A stretch of 64,000 bases of DNA from Phytoactinopolyspora halotolerans (GCF_010550675.1 NZ_JAAGOA010000003.1:62001-126000), one strand, 5' to 3'. Shown: positions 26,101 through 33,921, counted from the stretch's first letter. Notes: generated from the letters alone by a model not told the origin. Numbers and translations: made by a program.

Positions 26101-26555
26101 CGGGCAAGGGCCCGGCCAGCACGCCGGACAACGGTGGATTCACCGGCTGGACCTTGCTCGGCATCCAGCCGCAGCATGCGGACCATCCCCAGGGCGGCCG
26201 GGCGTCCGGCGGGAGCTCGGGCGGAAAGTGGCTGAGCGTCGAGATTCTGCCGCGGGTGGACACCTTGACGCTGGACGTGCCCGGGCGGCTTCCGGTCGGC
26301 CAGACCGGCGAGGTCTCGGCCGAGGTGGTGCAGGACGACGGTGCCCGGACGGTCCCGGTCGAGTGGCCGGTGAGTGCCGACTGGTCCGGACGTGGTGTGC
26401 ACGTCGGCGACCCGGAGGACGCCGAACCGGGTGACTTCGTCGCGCTGGACCCGGCGACGGGGACGCTGACCGCGCTGAAGGCAGGCGCGACGCAGCTGTC
26501 CGTCACGGTCAACGGTGAGACCGCCACCGAGCGGATCCAGGTCAGCCCCAGGTAG
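23124..26555 (+). CDS. Large secreted phosphodiester glycosidase with fused metallophosphatase domain
   Basis: 1,143 residues. A basic N-terminus and signal peptide (LAAAAVAGAGLILAPVAGA) are followed by a NAGPA-type phosphodiester glycosidase domain (residues 130-430: AINGDFFDINN, VVIDGRQAHARGMSL, LNLDGGGSSTMV), bacterial Ig-like and jelly-roll-like segments (430-760), then a calcineurin-like phosphoesterase domain (780-1030) and a final Ig-like domain. The phosphoesterase keeps NGDF and PGNHE, but the first metal motif reads NDAQF rather than DxH and the last GGHAG rather than GHxH, so its metal site is altered. It probably trims phosphodiester-linked sugars from wall polymers or glycans outside the cell. 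GTG start after GTGGGG. Confidence 0.85.
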   Translation: MSKQSLPTQSTHHHAGSLASQARQPGRSGQRRRRGRSMLAAAAVAGAGLILAPVAGAYTADPAPAGAVIGAPGDSVPVQSEELSIAPGMELTTFSSLEADGWTSGSVLAIDAAADVTFDYQFSGEVTQQQTVRAGAERDGATAAINGDFFDINNSYAPLGVGMSRDLGVVNGPSPGRNQAVAVTESGALELAQIFLEGEVAVDGDAAFGLDGVNTYRLPAGGVGVFTSVWGDYTRAESVGGSSTTAEVTVVDGVVTDVGTEIGGGEIAENTQVFVGREAGAEALLALEPGMRIDVTYGLRSDVDDIVAAVGGNQVLVKDGEPQTFSDTAVHPRTALGVSEDGSQVFMVVIDGRQAHARGMSLAELGEFMHSLGAHDALNLDGGGSSTMVVRDPATPDHDVVNSPSDGSERQVSNGLAIFAGGGTGTLAGFRMSTEANSERVFPGLSRTVSALGHDEAHDPVEAAPSWTAEGDAVEISGDGATAKVTGVQPGEAKVVASEGDAVGELEITVLDELAWIDPSATLVPLADADSTGRIELTGYDAAGFRTTIEPADLEVSGGDGVVELIPDTTGYTVDPLSDDGSALLTFAVDGVEAQVAVTVGLVEETVADFSDAADWTVSFARASGTIEPTEGPDGRSGVRMSYDFTGPNTRAAYAAPPERFELPGQPQTVNAWVEGDGNGSWIRMRLYDAQGTLITLNGGYTTFTGWQKLSFSVPEGTQYPLTFRDIYSVEPRGDARYNGETSFSDISVEIAPDVELPSPERFEDPVVITDGTNDDATQRIAVMNDAQFVGRNPDSDIVAAARRTLREIVAADPDVLIINGDFVDEAAPEDFALARKILDEELGEADFPWYYVPGNHEIQGGPIENFIEEFGDTQHIFDIDGTRVVTLNTAYGTLRAGGREFDQILALREALDDAAEDPSVTGVVVAGHHPPNDPLPTANSQLADRMEAAMLETWLADFEAESGKQAIYVGGHAGVFDASSVDGVPYLVVGNSGKGPASTPDNGGFTGWTLLGIQPQHADHPQGGRASGGSSGGKWLSVEILPRVDTLTLDVPGRLPVGQTGEVSAEVVQDDGARTVPVEWPVSADWSGRGVHVGDPEDAEPGDFVALDPATGTLTALKAGATQLSVTVNGETATERIQVSPR

Positions 26556-26585
26556 CACCCGGGCAGCACTTTCGGTGCTGTCGGC

Positions 26586-26684
26586 AAGGAACGACATCGT
26601 GGTCGCCGGGTGACCGCGGTGTCGTTCCTTGCGGTGCGCGTAACGAACGACATCGGGGTCGCGGACGTGACCGTAATGTCGTTC
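26586..26684 (+). terminator. Two tandem hairpins of the same design
   Basis: AAGGAACGACATCG (26586-26599) pairs with CGGTGTCGTTCCTT (26617-26630) with one wobble. A second copy, GAACGACAT (26645-26653) with ATGTCGTTC (26676-26684), follows after 14 bp. Both share a GGTCGC...GTGACCG interior, so one looks like a duplicate of the other. They follow the secreted-protein gene and precede sucC. The remaining space to 26887 holds only the sucC promoter region and a short inverted repeat TTGGCC/GGCCAA at 26744-26770. Confidence 0.65.
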
Positions 26685-26887
26685 CGTCCAGGGCGAAGTA
26701 GGGGGCGACTACCGGTCGCCACGCCCGCGTCGATAGTCTTCACTTGGCCTTACTGGTGGAATAGGGCCAATTTCCGGCAGAGCGAGAGGTCGGAAACGGG
26801 CTCGTCAAGCCGCACGGCGGCACCACTCGCGTGGCTACACATATTTGTACGGACGGACCGCGACAGACACGACAAGGATGTATCCGC

Positions 26888-28063
26888 GTGGATCTGATGG
26901 AGTACCAGGCGAAGGAGCTCTTCGCCAAACACGGAGTCCCGGTGCTGCCGGGCAACGTAGCCGAGACAGCCGACCGGGCGCGTGCCATTGCCGAGGAGAT
27001 CGGCACCGCGGTGGTGGTCAAGGCTCAGGTGAAGACCGGCGGACGCGGCAAGGCCGGCGGCGTGAAGCTGGCCGAGAACCCGGCCGAGGCGCAGGAGAAG
27101 GCCGAGGCGATCCTCGGCATGGACATCAAGGGCCACACGGTGCACCGGGTACTGGTCACCGAGGCGAGCGACATCGCGCAGGAGTATTACGTCTCCTTCC
27201 TGCTCGACCGCGCCAACCGCACGTACCTGGCGATGGCCAGCGTGGAGGGCGGCGTCGAGATCGAGCAGCTGGCGGTCGAGCGGCCGGAGGCGCTGGCGAA
27301 GATCCCGGTCGACCCGCTGGCCGGTGTGGACGCCGTCAAGGCCGCGGAGATCGCGGACGCGGCCGGCTTCACCGCCGACGTGCGGGACCAGGTGATCGAG
27401 GTTCTGCAGAAGCTGTGGACCACCTTCACCGCCGAGGACGCCACGCTGGTCGAGGTCAACCCGCTGGTGAAGACGCCGGATGGGAAGGTGCTCGCGCTCG
27501 ACGGCAAGGTCAGCCTGGACGAGAACGCCTCGTTCCGGCACGCCGACCACGCCGCGTTCGAGGACAAGGCCGCGGCCGACCCGCTGGAGGCGCGGGCCAA
27601 GGAGAAGGACCTCAACTACGTCAAGCTCGACGGCGAGGTCGGCATCATCGGCAACGGTGCCGGCCTGGTCATGTCGACGCTGGACGTCGTTGCGTACGCC
27701 GGCGAGGAATTCGGCTCGGTCAAGCCGGCGAACTTCCTCGACATCGGCGGGGGCGCGTCGGCCGAGGTGATGGCCAACGGGCTGGAGATCATCCTCTCCG
27801 ATGAGGACGTGAAGAGCGTCTTCGTCAACGTCTTCGGTGGGATCACGGCGTGCGACGCCGTCGCGAACGGGATCGTGCACGCCTTCGAGCTGCTCAAGGA
27901 GCGTGGCGACGACGTGACCAAGCCGCTCGTCGTCCGTCTGGACGGGAACAACGCGGAGGTCGGCCGGGACATTCTCGACCGGGCGGCGCTGCCACTGCTG
28001 GAACGGGTGGACACCATGGATGGTGCCGCGCGCCGCGCGGCTGAGCTCGCGGCGGCGAAGTAA
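26888..28063 (+). CDS. sucC: Succinyl-CoA synthetase beta subunit (ADP-forming)
   Basis: A 391-residue ATP-grasp subunit of the TCA-cycle enzyme that makes ATP or GTP from succinyl-CoA. [19 protein letters not shown] starts the ATP-grasp domain, [17 protein letters not shown] is the nucleotide-binding loop, EVNPLV the metal site, and [10 protein letters not shown] lies in the alpha-binding domain. GTG at 26888 with AAGGA 9 nt upstream is preferred; ATG at 26897 is possible. sucD follows after 16 bp. Confidence 0.97.
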   Translation: MDLMEYQAKELFAKHGVPVLPGNVAETADRARAIAEEIGTAVVVKAQVKTGGRGKAGGVKLAENPAEAQEKAEAILGMDIKGHTVHRVLVTEASDIAQEYYVSFLLDRANRTYLAMASVEGGVEIEQLAVERPEALAKIPVDPLAGVDAVKAAEIADAAGFTADVRDQVIEVLQKLWTTFTAEDATLVEVNPLVKTPDGKVLALDGKVSLDENASFRHADHAAFEDKAAADPLEARAKEKDLNYVKLDGEVGIIGNGAGLVMSTLDVVAYAGEEFGSVKPANFLDIGGGASAEVMANGLEIILSDEDVKSVFVNVFGGITACDAVANGIVHAFELLKERGDDVTKPLVVRLDGNNAEVGRDILDRAALPLLERVDTMDGAARRAAELAAAK

Positions 28064-28079
28064 GGACGGCTGAAGACCA

Positions 28080-28979
28080 ATGGCTATCTTCCTCAACGAG
28101 AACAGCAAGATCATCGTCCAGGGCATCACCGGCGCCGAAGGCACCAAGCACACGCAGCGCATGCTCAAGTCCGGGGCCAAGGTGGTCGGCGGGGTCAACG
28201 CCCGCAAGGCCGGCCAGGAGCTGGACTTCACCGAGTTCGATCCGGACGCGGTGCTGACGGTGTACGGCACGGTCGCCGAAGCGATGGAGAAGACCGGCGC
28301 GAACGTGTCGGTGGCCTTCGTACCGCCGAAGTTCACCAAGGACGCCGTGATCGAGGCAGTGGACGCCGGCATCGAACTGCTGGTCGTCATCACCGAGGGC
28401 ATCCCGGTGCACGACACCGCCGAATTCTGGGCGTACGCGCAGAGCAACGGCAACAAGACGCGGATCGTCGGCCCGAACTGCCCCGGCGTGATCAGTCCGG
28501 GCAAGTCCAACGCCGGCATCATCCCGTCAGACATCACGGACTCTGGGCCGATCGGCCTGGTGAGCAAGTCCGGCACGCTGACGTACCAGATGATGTACGA
28601 GCTGCGCGACATCGGCTTCTCCACCTGCGTCGGCATCGGTGGTGACCCGGTGATCGGGACGACGCACATCGACGCGCTGGAGGCGTTCGAGGCCGACCCG
28701 GACACCAAGGCGATCGTGATGATCGGCGAGATCGGCGGCGACGCCGAGGAGCGGGCAGCCGCCTACATCAAGGAGCACGTGACCAAGCCGGTGGTCGGCT
28801 ACGTCGCCGGGTTCACCGCGCCGGAGGGCAAGACGATGGGCCACGCCGGCGCGATCGTCTCCGGTTCGTCCGGTACGGCGCAGGCCAAGAAGGAGGCGCT
28901 GGAGGCCGCGGGCGTCAAGGTCGGTAAGACACCGTCCGAGACCGCGCGCCTGATGCGCGAGGTGTTCCAGCACGGCTGA
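28080..28979 (+). CDS. sucD: Succinyl-CoA synthetase alpha subunit
   Basis: 299 residues. [16 protein letters not shown] is the CoA-binding loop, [12 protein letters not shown] and SKSGTLTYQ are conserved, and [17 protein letters not shown] contains the phosphorylated active-site His. It forms the enzyme with SucC from the same transcript. The stop is followed at once by an ATGATCAT palindrome and then a strong terminator hairpin. Confidence 0.97.
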   Translation: MAIFLNENSKIIVQGITGAEGTKHTQRMLKSGAKVVGGVNARKAGQELDFTEFDPDAVLTVYGTVAEAMEKTGANVSVAFVPPKFTKDAVIEAVDAGIELLVVITEGIPVHDTAEFWAYAQSNGNKTRIVGPNCPGVISPGKSNAGIIPSDITDSGPIGLVSKSGTLTYQMMYELRDIGFSTCVGIGGDPVIGTTHIDALEAFEADPDTKAIVMIGEIGGDAEERAAAYIKEHVTKPVVGYVAGFTAPEGKTMGHAGAIVSGSSGTAQAKKEALEAAGVKVGKTPSETARLMREVFQHG

Positions 28980-28980
28980 C

Positions 28981-29035
28981 GATGATCATCGAGGCTCGTG
29001 GGTGTGATGATCCCCCGGATCCTTGATGATCATGG
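28981..29035. repeat. ATGATCAT palindrome, family A copy 3 (imperfect)
   Basis: ATGATCATCGAGG (28982-28994) pairs with CCTTGATGATCAT (29021-29033) with one wobble. The GGATCC part of the family appears only on the right side, so this is a decayed relative of the copies at 285 and 1431. It lies 2 bp after the sucD stop. A further, weaker octamer copy lies at 29137-29144. Confidence 0.75.
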
Positions 29036-29052
29036 TCGATCAAGCTGAAGTC

Positions 29053-29095
29053 CGTCGAGGGCCGGATCTCCGTGATGGAGGTCCGGCCCTCGACG
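29053..29095 (+). terminator. Strong hairpin terminator of sucCD
   Basis: CGTCGAGGGCCGGA (29053-29066) pairs perfectly with TCCGGCCCTCGACG (29082-29095). The stem continues inward by five more pairs, including one wobble, to a 5-nt loop. Confidence 0.8.
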
Positions 29096-29215
29096 CGTTC
29101 CACGGGCGCATCTGAGGATCATGGAGCCCGCGGCTCATGATCATCATTGCCGTTGCTGGATGCCGGCGCCCCCGCACGGCCCGAGGCGGCTGCGTTGTCG
29201 CAGTGCGGCATGCCC

Positions 29216-29322
29216 GAGGAGCCTTGGTGCCGCTCCCGAGTTCTTAAGGAACCTTGGTGTCGTCAAGGGGTGCACGAGGAAGCTTGGTGCTGTGGGGGCG
29301 ACGGCTCAAGGAACCTTGGTGC
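29216..29322. repeat. 30-bp tandem repeats with AAGGAACCTTGGTG core
   Basis: Four copies of a core close to AAGGAACCTTGGTGC start at 29216, 29246, 29276 and 29308 (spacing 30, 30, 32 bp). They fill the space between the sucCD terminator and the end of the convergent membrane-protein gene. No function is evident. Confidence 0.75.
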
Positions 29323-29340
29323 TGTCGACCTCTGTCGTGC

Positions 29341-30807
29341 TCAGCCCTCCTCCGACAGGCGGTCGGCGGCGCGGGTGAGTAGGTCCATCATCTGATCCGC
29401 TGTGACATCGTGGTCGCTGGCGCTGTCGATACCGTGGTTGACGACGGTGATCGCAGTGCCCTGCAGCGCGATGCCGAAGACGAAGGTGATGCCGAACTCC
29501 TGGTCTTCCTCTCGCCAGGTGGAGATCGCCCGGTTCCCTTCGTCGACTGAGCTGGTGTTCTCCAGGTTGCGTCCGTCGTCGTTGTAGGACTCCGCGGCGG
29601 CGACCATGTCCTCGTAGTGCGCACGGGCGGTCTCGGCGTCTGGGAACTCGGCGATCTCCTGATCGACGCTTAGGTAGACCGCGCCCGTAGGGTCGCTCTG
29701 CTGGTAGAAGCGGCGCTGGAAGAACGTGGCACCTGCGCTCTCCGGGTCGAGCGGCAGGTAGGTGAGCGCCCAGCCTGGTGGGCCGCCGCCGTCGTTGGCC
29801 TCGAGCGGCTCAGTGCCTTCGACGATCTCCTCCAAGCCGGTCGCCGCGACGACGTCGTCCACGCGCAGCCAGCCGTCGATATCGCCGATCGGCTCGCGAT
29901 CGGTCTGCTCGGCCGCGACTTCACCGACACACTCGGTCCCGAACGCAGCGCAAAGCCGCTCGCCGGAGAGCGCAGAATCTTCCGTGTCCATGTTGGCGTT
30001 GTCGTCCTGGCCTGGGCCACCCTGGATCACGACGTTCACGTAGTTGCCGGTCCGCATCATTCGGACGGAGACCAGGTTCGCCACGAAGAAGTCGTCGGGT
30101 TGCTCCATCTGGTCGAAGTAGTTGGCCATCCAAGCCTCGTCGCCGATGCCGGAGACGTTCCAGGTCTGGCTGATCTGGGTGTACTGGTCCTCGTCGCTCT
30201 GTTCCAGATCGCGGACGCAGCGCTCCAGGTCAGCGCGGATCTGCGAGAACCGGGCGACAGGGTCCTCCGTCTCCTCGATGAACTGCAGGAAGTGGCCGTC
30301 GCCGTCGTTCTCGTAGGCGCTGTAGTCGGTTCCGTCCGGTGCCACGGGTGCGCAGTCGAACGGCGTCTGACGCGCGTCGGTCGCCGTCCATTCCGGGAAG
30401 ACGTCGCCCTCCTCGCCGTCGGGCGTGATGTCCTCGACGGTCATGAAGGCATCGTCCGGGATGTCGTCGCCGCCACCGCCGCCGTCCGGTGGCGTCGGGT
30501 CGCCGTCCGGCGGGGTCGCGTCGTCGGTCTCATCCGGAGTGTCCGGCGTGGTGGGGGAGACCGTCGGCGTCCTGGTGTCGGTCGGCTCCGCGGGTTCGGG
30601 TGCGGTGAACATCTGGTCTTGGGTGATGCCGATGACGCCGATGGCCAGGACGGCGATTCCGGCGAGTGCGCCGGTGGTGATCTGGTTGCGGGTGCGTTGT
30701 GCGGCTCGTCGGCGTGCGGCGTGGGGTCCGGGCATGTGGGTGCCGGTGGTGTCGGCGCTGAGAGAGTTCAGCCGTTGTTGTAGTTCGTTGTCGAAGTTGT
30801 CGGTCAC
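29341..30807 (-). CDS. Single-pass membrane protein paired with an ECF sigma factor, copy 1
   Basis: 488 residues. A short cytoplasmic head with HMPGPHAARRRAAQ is followed by one membrane helix (TGALAGIAVLAIGVIGI, about 43-60), a Thr/Pro/Asp/Gly-rich linker and a large acidic outer domain of unrecognised fold with a few cysteines. The GTG start overlaps the stop of the sigma gene (GTGA), so the two are coupled. By position it is the likely anti-sigma or sensor partner, although no zinc anti-sigma motif is visible. The second copy at 31502-32407 shares the N-terminal 60 residues but differs outside the membrane, so the two may sense different things. Confidence 0.7.
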   Translation of the reverse strand: MTDNFDNELQQRLNSLSADTTGTHMPGPHAARRRAAQRTRNQITTGALAGIAVLAIGVIGITQDQMFTAPEPAEPTDTRTPTVSPTTPDTPDETDDATPPDGDPTPPDGGGGGDDIPDDAFMTVEDITPDGEEGDVFPEWTATDARQTPFDCAPVAPDGTDYSAYENDGDGHFLQFIEETEDPVARFSQIRADLERCVRDLEQSDEDQYTQISQTWNVSGIGDEAWMANYFDQMEQPDDFFVANLVSVRMMRTGNYVNVVIQGGPGQDDNANMDTEDSALSGERLCAAFGTECVGEVAAEQTDREPIGDIDGWLRVDDVVAATGLEEIVEGTEPLEANDGGGPPGWALTYLPLDPESAGATFFQRRFYQQSDPTGAVYLSVDQEIAEFPDAETARAHYEDMVAAAESYNDDGRNLENTSSVDEGNRAISTWREEDQEFGITFVFGIALQGTAITVVNHGIDSASDHDVTADQMMDLLTRAADRLSEEG

Positions 30808-31295
30808 GGCTGTTCACCTCCCGTCGCGATGCTGGTGTCGTCGGTGAGCAGTTTGGCTAGTGCGGATCTGCCTCTGGAGAGGCGGGCTTTGATGGTGCCG
30901 GTGGGTGCGCCGGTTTCGGTGGAGATTTCTTCGACGCTCATGCCGACGAGGTGGTGTAGGACGATGGCGCGTCGTTGGGCTTCGGGTATGTGGCGTAGTG
31001 CGGTGACGAGGGCGACGTGGTCGGGGTTGGGTGGTGCGGTGTTCTCGGGTGTGCCGTGGCGGGCCATGGCGGTGACGGCGTTTTTGGCTTTGCGCCAGCG
31101 GCTGGCGGCGATGCGCCAGGCGACGGTGCGGACCCAGGCTTCGGGGTTGTCGGCTTGGCTGACGGTTTTCCAGCGTTGCCAGGCTCGGGCGAAGGCTTCT
31201 TGGGTGCATTCTTGGGCGTCGGCCAGGTTGCCGGTCATGGCGTACATCTGGTGCAGGACACGACGATTCGACGCGTTGTAGAACGCATCAAACTC
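30803..31295. repeat. 493-bp direct repeat, copy 1 (sigma gene)
   Basis: Identical base by base, on reading both, to 32403-32895 (offset exactly 1600 bp). It covers nearly the whole sigma-factor gene and the first codons of its partner. Identity stops abruptly at both ends. Confidence 0.95.
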
Positions 31296-31310
31296 GTCTT
31301 CCCTACTCAT
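30804..31310 (-). CDS. ECF RNA polymerase sigma factor, copy 1
   Basis: 168 residues. Region 2 is FDAFYNASNRRVLHQMYAM, then DAQECTQEAFARAWQRW. Region 4 is IPEAQRRAIVLHHLVGMSVE, then GTIKARLSRGRSAL. ATG at 31310 has GAGAGGATG upstream. The coding strand uses codons rare in the rest of the window (for example CTA twice and ATA once near residues 105-120) and is C/A-rich at third positions. Except for its first 5-6 codons it is identical in DNA to the second sigma gene. It is coupled to a membrane partner. Confidence 0.93.
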   Translation of the reverse strand: MSREDEFDAFYNASNRRVLHQMYAMTGNLADAQECTQEAFARAWQRWKTVSQADNPEAWVRTVAWRIAASRWRKAKNAVTAMARHGTPENTAPPNPDHVALVTALRHIPEAQRRAIVLHHLVGMSVEEISTETGAPTGTIKARLSRGRSALAKLLTDDTSIATGGEQP

Positions 31311-31501
31311 GTCATCCTCTCGTTCTTCTCCGCGGTGTCCCGGGGTTCAGGCGGTGTGGCCACGCCGCTGGTCTCTACACGTCAAGACTCGCGAGTCCCG
31401 GTGGCGGTTGCATCGGACTGGGGCATGTTGTCATGCATCCCGCACCATCAGTGGACGGCACGCTCAGGAGCGAGCGAAATCGTCCTGGCGGCGTAGCCTT
31501 C

Positions 31502-32407
31502 CTAGCCGCCGTCGCCGGTATCGCCGTCGTCGGTGCTCGCGTCGCCGCCGAGGCCGTCGTCGAACTCGGGCTGACCGACGCACGTAGTCTCGAATAGCAC
31601 CTCGCACATCCGCGCCGTCGCCTGTGCCGGGGTCTCGAGGTCGAGCGATCCGTCGTTGGAACGCGTCGGTTCTGTGCGGACCATGACACTGACGACGTCG
31701 GCATAACGGACCAGGGTGACAGTGGGAGCTGGGGCATCCTGGTCGGCTGGATCGGTCGAGTAACTCGTGATCCAGCCTTCCTCCCCCACATTTTCGAGGC
31801 CACCGACGTTGTATCTCCACGGCTCGCCCTCCACCGGGCTTTCCGGCAGGCACGACTCCATCTCGTCCTGGATATCGTCGAGCAACTCTTCGGCGACCGT
31901 CTCCGACTCCGTACGGATGAGGTGCTGCATCATGCCGTTGCCGTCATCGGCCGTGAAATCGATTCCCGCCTCGTCGAGCACAGCCGCTTCGTTGATGGGC
32001 GGCCCGCATTCGACGGCCGGATTCGGCTCCTCCGAGACGGTCCAGGTCAGCTCGTCGCCGGAGATGTCGTCTGCGGTCATCAACGCTTCGGAGAGCTCCG
32101 CACCGGTCTCTTGCTGTTCGTCGGGCATGGGACTGGGCACGACGGTAGGAATGTCGGTGGGCGCAGGGGTGGGGCTCTGCGTTGGTCCAACGGGTTCGGG
32201 CGCGGCGAAGATGCCGTCTTGGGTGGTGCCGATGACGCCGATGGCGATGGCGGCGACGCCGGCCAGGACGGCGCCGGTGACCTGGTTCCGGGTGCGCCGC
32301 GCGCCGCGGCGTCGGGCGGCGTGGGGTCCGGGCATGTGGACGTCGGTGAGGTCCGTGCGAAGCGCGTCGAGTTGTTCGTGAAGGGGGTCCTCGGCGTTAT
32401 TCGTCAC
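31502..32407 (-). CDS. Single-pass membrane protein paired with an ECF sigma factor, copy 2
   Basis: 301 residues with the same plan as copy 1: HMPGPHAARRRGAR, one membrane helix (VLAGVAAIAIGVIGT), then a Pro/Thr/Ser linker and an acidic outer domain ending in an Asp/Gly-rich tail. The first 60 residues resemble copy 1 closely, but the outer domain is shorter and barely alignable apart from scattered blocks such as the C-V-Q/E region near the end. The start overlaps the sigma stop (GTGA). Likely an anti-sigma or sensor with a different signal. Confidence 0.7.
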   Translation of the reverse strand: MTNNAEDPLHEQLDALRTDLTDVHMPGPHAARRRGARRTRNQVTGAVLAGVAAIAIGVIGTTQDGIFAAPEPVGPTQSPTPAPTDIPTVVPSPMPDEQQETGAELSEALMTADDISGDELTWTVSEEPNPAVECGPPINEAAVLDEAGIDFTADDGNGMMQHLIRTESETVAEELLDDIQDEMESCLPESPVEGEPWRYNVGGLENVGEEGWITSYSTDPADQDAPAPTVTLVRYADVVSVMVRTEPTRSNDGSLDLETPAQATARMCEVLFETTCVGQPEFDDGLGGDASTDDGDTGDGG

Positions 32408-32895
32408 GGCTGTTCACCTCCCGTCGCGATGCTGGTGTCGTCGGTGAGCAGTTTGGCTAGTGCGGATCTGCCTCTGGAGAGGCGGGCTTTGATGGTGCCG
32501 GTGGGTGCGCCGGTTTCGGTGGAGATTTCTTCGACGCTCATGCCGACGAGGTGGTGTAGGACGATGGCGCGTCGTTGGGCTTCGGGTATGTGGCGTAGTG
32601 CGGTGACGAGGGCGACGTGGTCGGGGTTGGGTGGTGCGGTGTTCTCGGGTGTGCCGTGGCGGGCCATGGCGGTGACGGCGTTTTTGGCTTTGCGCCAGCG
32701 GCTGGCGGCGATGCGCCAGGCGACGGTGCGGACCCAGGCTTCGGGGTTGTCGGCTTGGCTGACGGTTTTCCAGCGTTGCCAGGCTCGGGCGAAGGCTTCT
32801 TGGGTGCATTCTTGGGCGTCGGCCAGGTTGCCGGTCATGGCGTACATCTGGTGCAGGACACGACGATTCGACGCGTTGTAGAACGCATCAAACTC
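32403..32895. repeat. 493-bp direct repeat, copy 2 (sigma gene)
   Basis: Second copy of the identical block, 1600 bp from the first. Sequence upstream of 32895 differs fully from the other copy, so each sigma gene has its own promoter region. Confidence 0.95.
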
Positions 32896-32907
32896 CGTCA
32901 CCTCCAT
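32404..32907 (-). CDS. ECF RNA polymerase sigma factor, copy 2
   Basis: 167 residues from the ATG at 32907 (MEVTEFDAF). An upstream in-frame start at 32937 would add ten residues. From EFDAFYNASNRR onward the protein is identical to copy 1. Identical DNA-binding regions mean both sigmas must use the same promoters, so any difference lies in the membrane partners and in expression. Divergent from the AHSA1-ArsR operon. Confidence 0.92.
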   Translation of the reverse strand: MEVTEFDAFYNASNRRVLHQMYAMTGNLADAQECTQEAFARAWQRWKTVSQADNPEAWVRTVAWRIAASRWRKAKNAVTAMARHGTPENTAPPNPDHVALVTALRHIPEAQRRAIVLHHLVGMSVEEISTETGAPTGTIKARLSRGRSALAKLLTDDTSIATGGEQP

Positions 32908-33025
32908 GAGTTCAGCCACCCCTGCCGACTCCTCCAATCGGTGGCAGCCGCGGCGCGACCACCTCTACTCGATGAAGACCTGTGACCCGGCGGTCGGGTT
33001 GCATGGTGCGCCGAAGATGTAGATG

Positions 33026-33087
33026 TGCAACCGATGGTTGCATAACTCGGCTGGCCGGTCTAGGCTGTTGTGCAACCAAACGTTGCA
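33026..33087 (+). promoter_or_regulatory. Promoter with two ArsR-type operators
   Basis: Operator 1 is TGCAACCGATGGTTGCA (33026-33042), a perfect inverted repeat with 3-nt spacer. Operator 2 is TGCAACCAAACGTTGCA (33071-33087), with one mismatch. A TTGCAT -35 (33038-33043) and TAGGCT -10 (33061-33066) with a 17-bp spacer lie between, so operator 1 covers the -35 and operator 2 the start of transcription. A further half-site GGTTGCA is at 32998. This points to autorepression by the ArsR protein of the operon. Confidence 0.8.
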
Positions 33088-33097
33088 GGAGGCTGGC

Positions 33098-33559
33098 ATG
33101 GAGTTCGGAACCATCGAGCGCGAGATCCACATCGACGCGTCGCCGGAGATCGTCTTCGAGGTGGTGAGCAGTCCGGACCATCTCAAGGAGTGGTGGCCGG
33201 ACGAGGCGCACTACAGCCCGACGCCTGGATCATCCGGGGAGATCGTCTTCGGCGATCCGGACGCAGGCGGGCAGGCGGTGCAGTTCACCGTGGTCGACGT
33301 GCGGCCACCGCGGATGTTCTCGTTCCGCTGGACACACCCGGCCGACGCGGTGGCGGTGGAGGGTAACTCGCTCTTCGTCACGTTCGAGCTGACCCCGTCG
33401 GGCAGCGGGACTCTGCTGAAGATGACCGAGACCGGCTTCCGCGAGATGGGCTGGGAGGCCGCCGTCCTTGAGAAGGAGTACCACGAGCACGTCACCGGGT
33501 GGGACTACTTCCTATCGCGGCTGGCACCGTACGTCGCGACGCTGGAGCCACGGCCGTGA
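33098..33559 (+). CDS. SRPBCC/AHSA1 family protein
   Basis: 153 residues of the START/Bet-v1 fold (Aha1-like). IEREIHIDASPEIVFEVVSS is the typical first strand and helix, then WWPDEA and a C-terminal helix with GWDYFLSRL. Such proteins bind hydrophobic ligands; the ligand is unknown. GGAGG lies before the ATG. It overlaps the ArsR gene by 4 bp (GTGA). Confidence 0.85.
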   Translation: MEFGTIEREIHIDASPEIVFEVVSSPDHLKEWWPDEAHYSPTPGSSGEIVFGDPDAGGQAVQFTVVDVRPPRMFSFRWTHPADAVAVEGNSLFVTFELTPSGSGTLLKMTETGFREMGWEAAVLEKEYHEHVTGWDYFLSRLAPYVATLEPRP

Positions 33560-33921
33560 GTACCGAGATGGCCGAGAGGATCGACGACGACCTCTGGTCC
33601 GCCGTCGGCGACCCGACCCGTCGTCGGATGCTCGACCTGCTGCTCATGCAGGGCGAGGGCACCGCGACCACCCTGGGCCAGCAGCTGCCGGTCACCCGGC
33701 AGGCGGTCGCGAAACACCTCAGCGTTCTCGACCGGGTCGGCCTGGTGCGGGCGTCGCCGGCAGGTCGGGAGAAGCGGTACCGGGTGGACGAAGCCCAGCT
33801 CGCGCGCGCGGTGGCCCAGCTGTCCTCGGTCGGGGCCGCGTGGGACGCCCGGCTACAGCGGATCAAGCGGATCGCCGAGCGGATCCAGAACACACAACAG
33901 GAAAAGCGACAAGAAGACTGA
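33556..33921 (+). CDS. ArsR family transcriptional regulator
   Basis: A 121-residue winged-helix repressor: LWSAVGDPTRRRMLDLLL, then LPVTRQAVAKHLSVLDRVGL. It lacks metal-binding cysteines. This type is common beside AHSA1 genes and probably senses an organic ligand. GTG start coupled to the first AHSA1 gene. Confidence 0.9.
   Translation: MSTEMAERIDDDLWSAVGDPTRRRMLDLLLMQGEGTATTLGQQLPVTRQAVAKHLSVLDRVGLVRASPAGREKRYRVDEAQLARAVAQLSSVGAAWDARLQRIKRIAERIQNTQQEKRQED

Noticed and set aside
28981-29035. Interpretation of the palindromes as tRNA-like or attachment sites
   Set aside because: No tRNA cloverleaf and no integrase gene in the window; the simple hairpin symmetry explains them.
29121-29395. 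Small open frames over the 30-bp repeats
   Set aside because: No ribosome site, the composition follows the repeats, and there is overlap with the convergent gene end.
33023-33097. N-terminal extension of the first AHSA1 protein
   Set aside because: The extended frame overlaps the operators and promoter. A ribosome site lies directly before ATG 33098.
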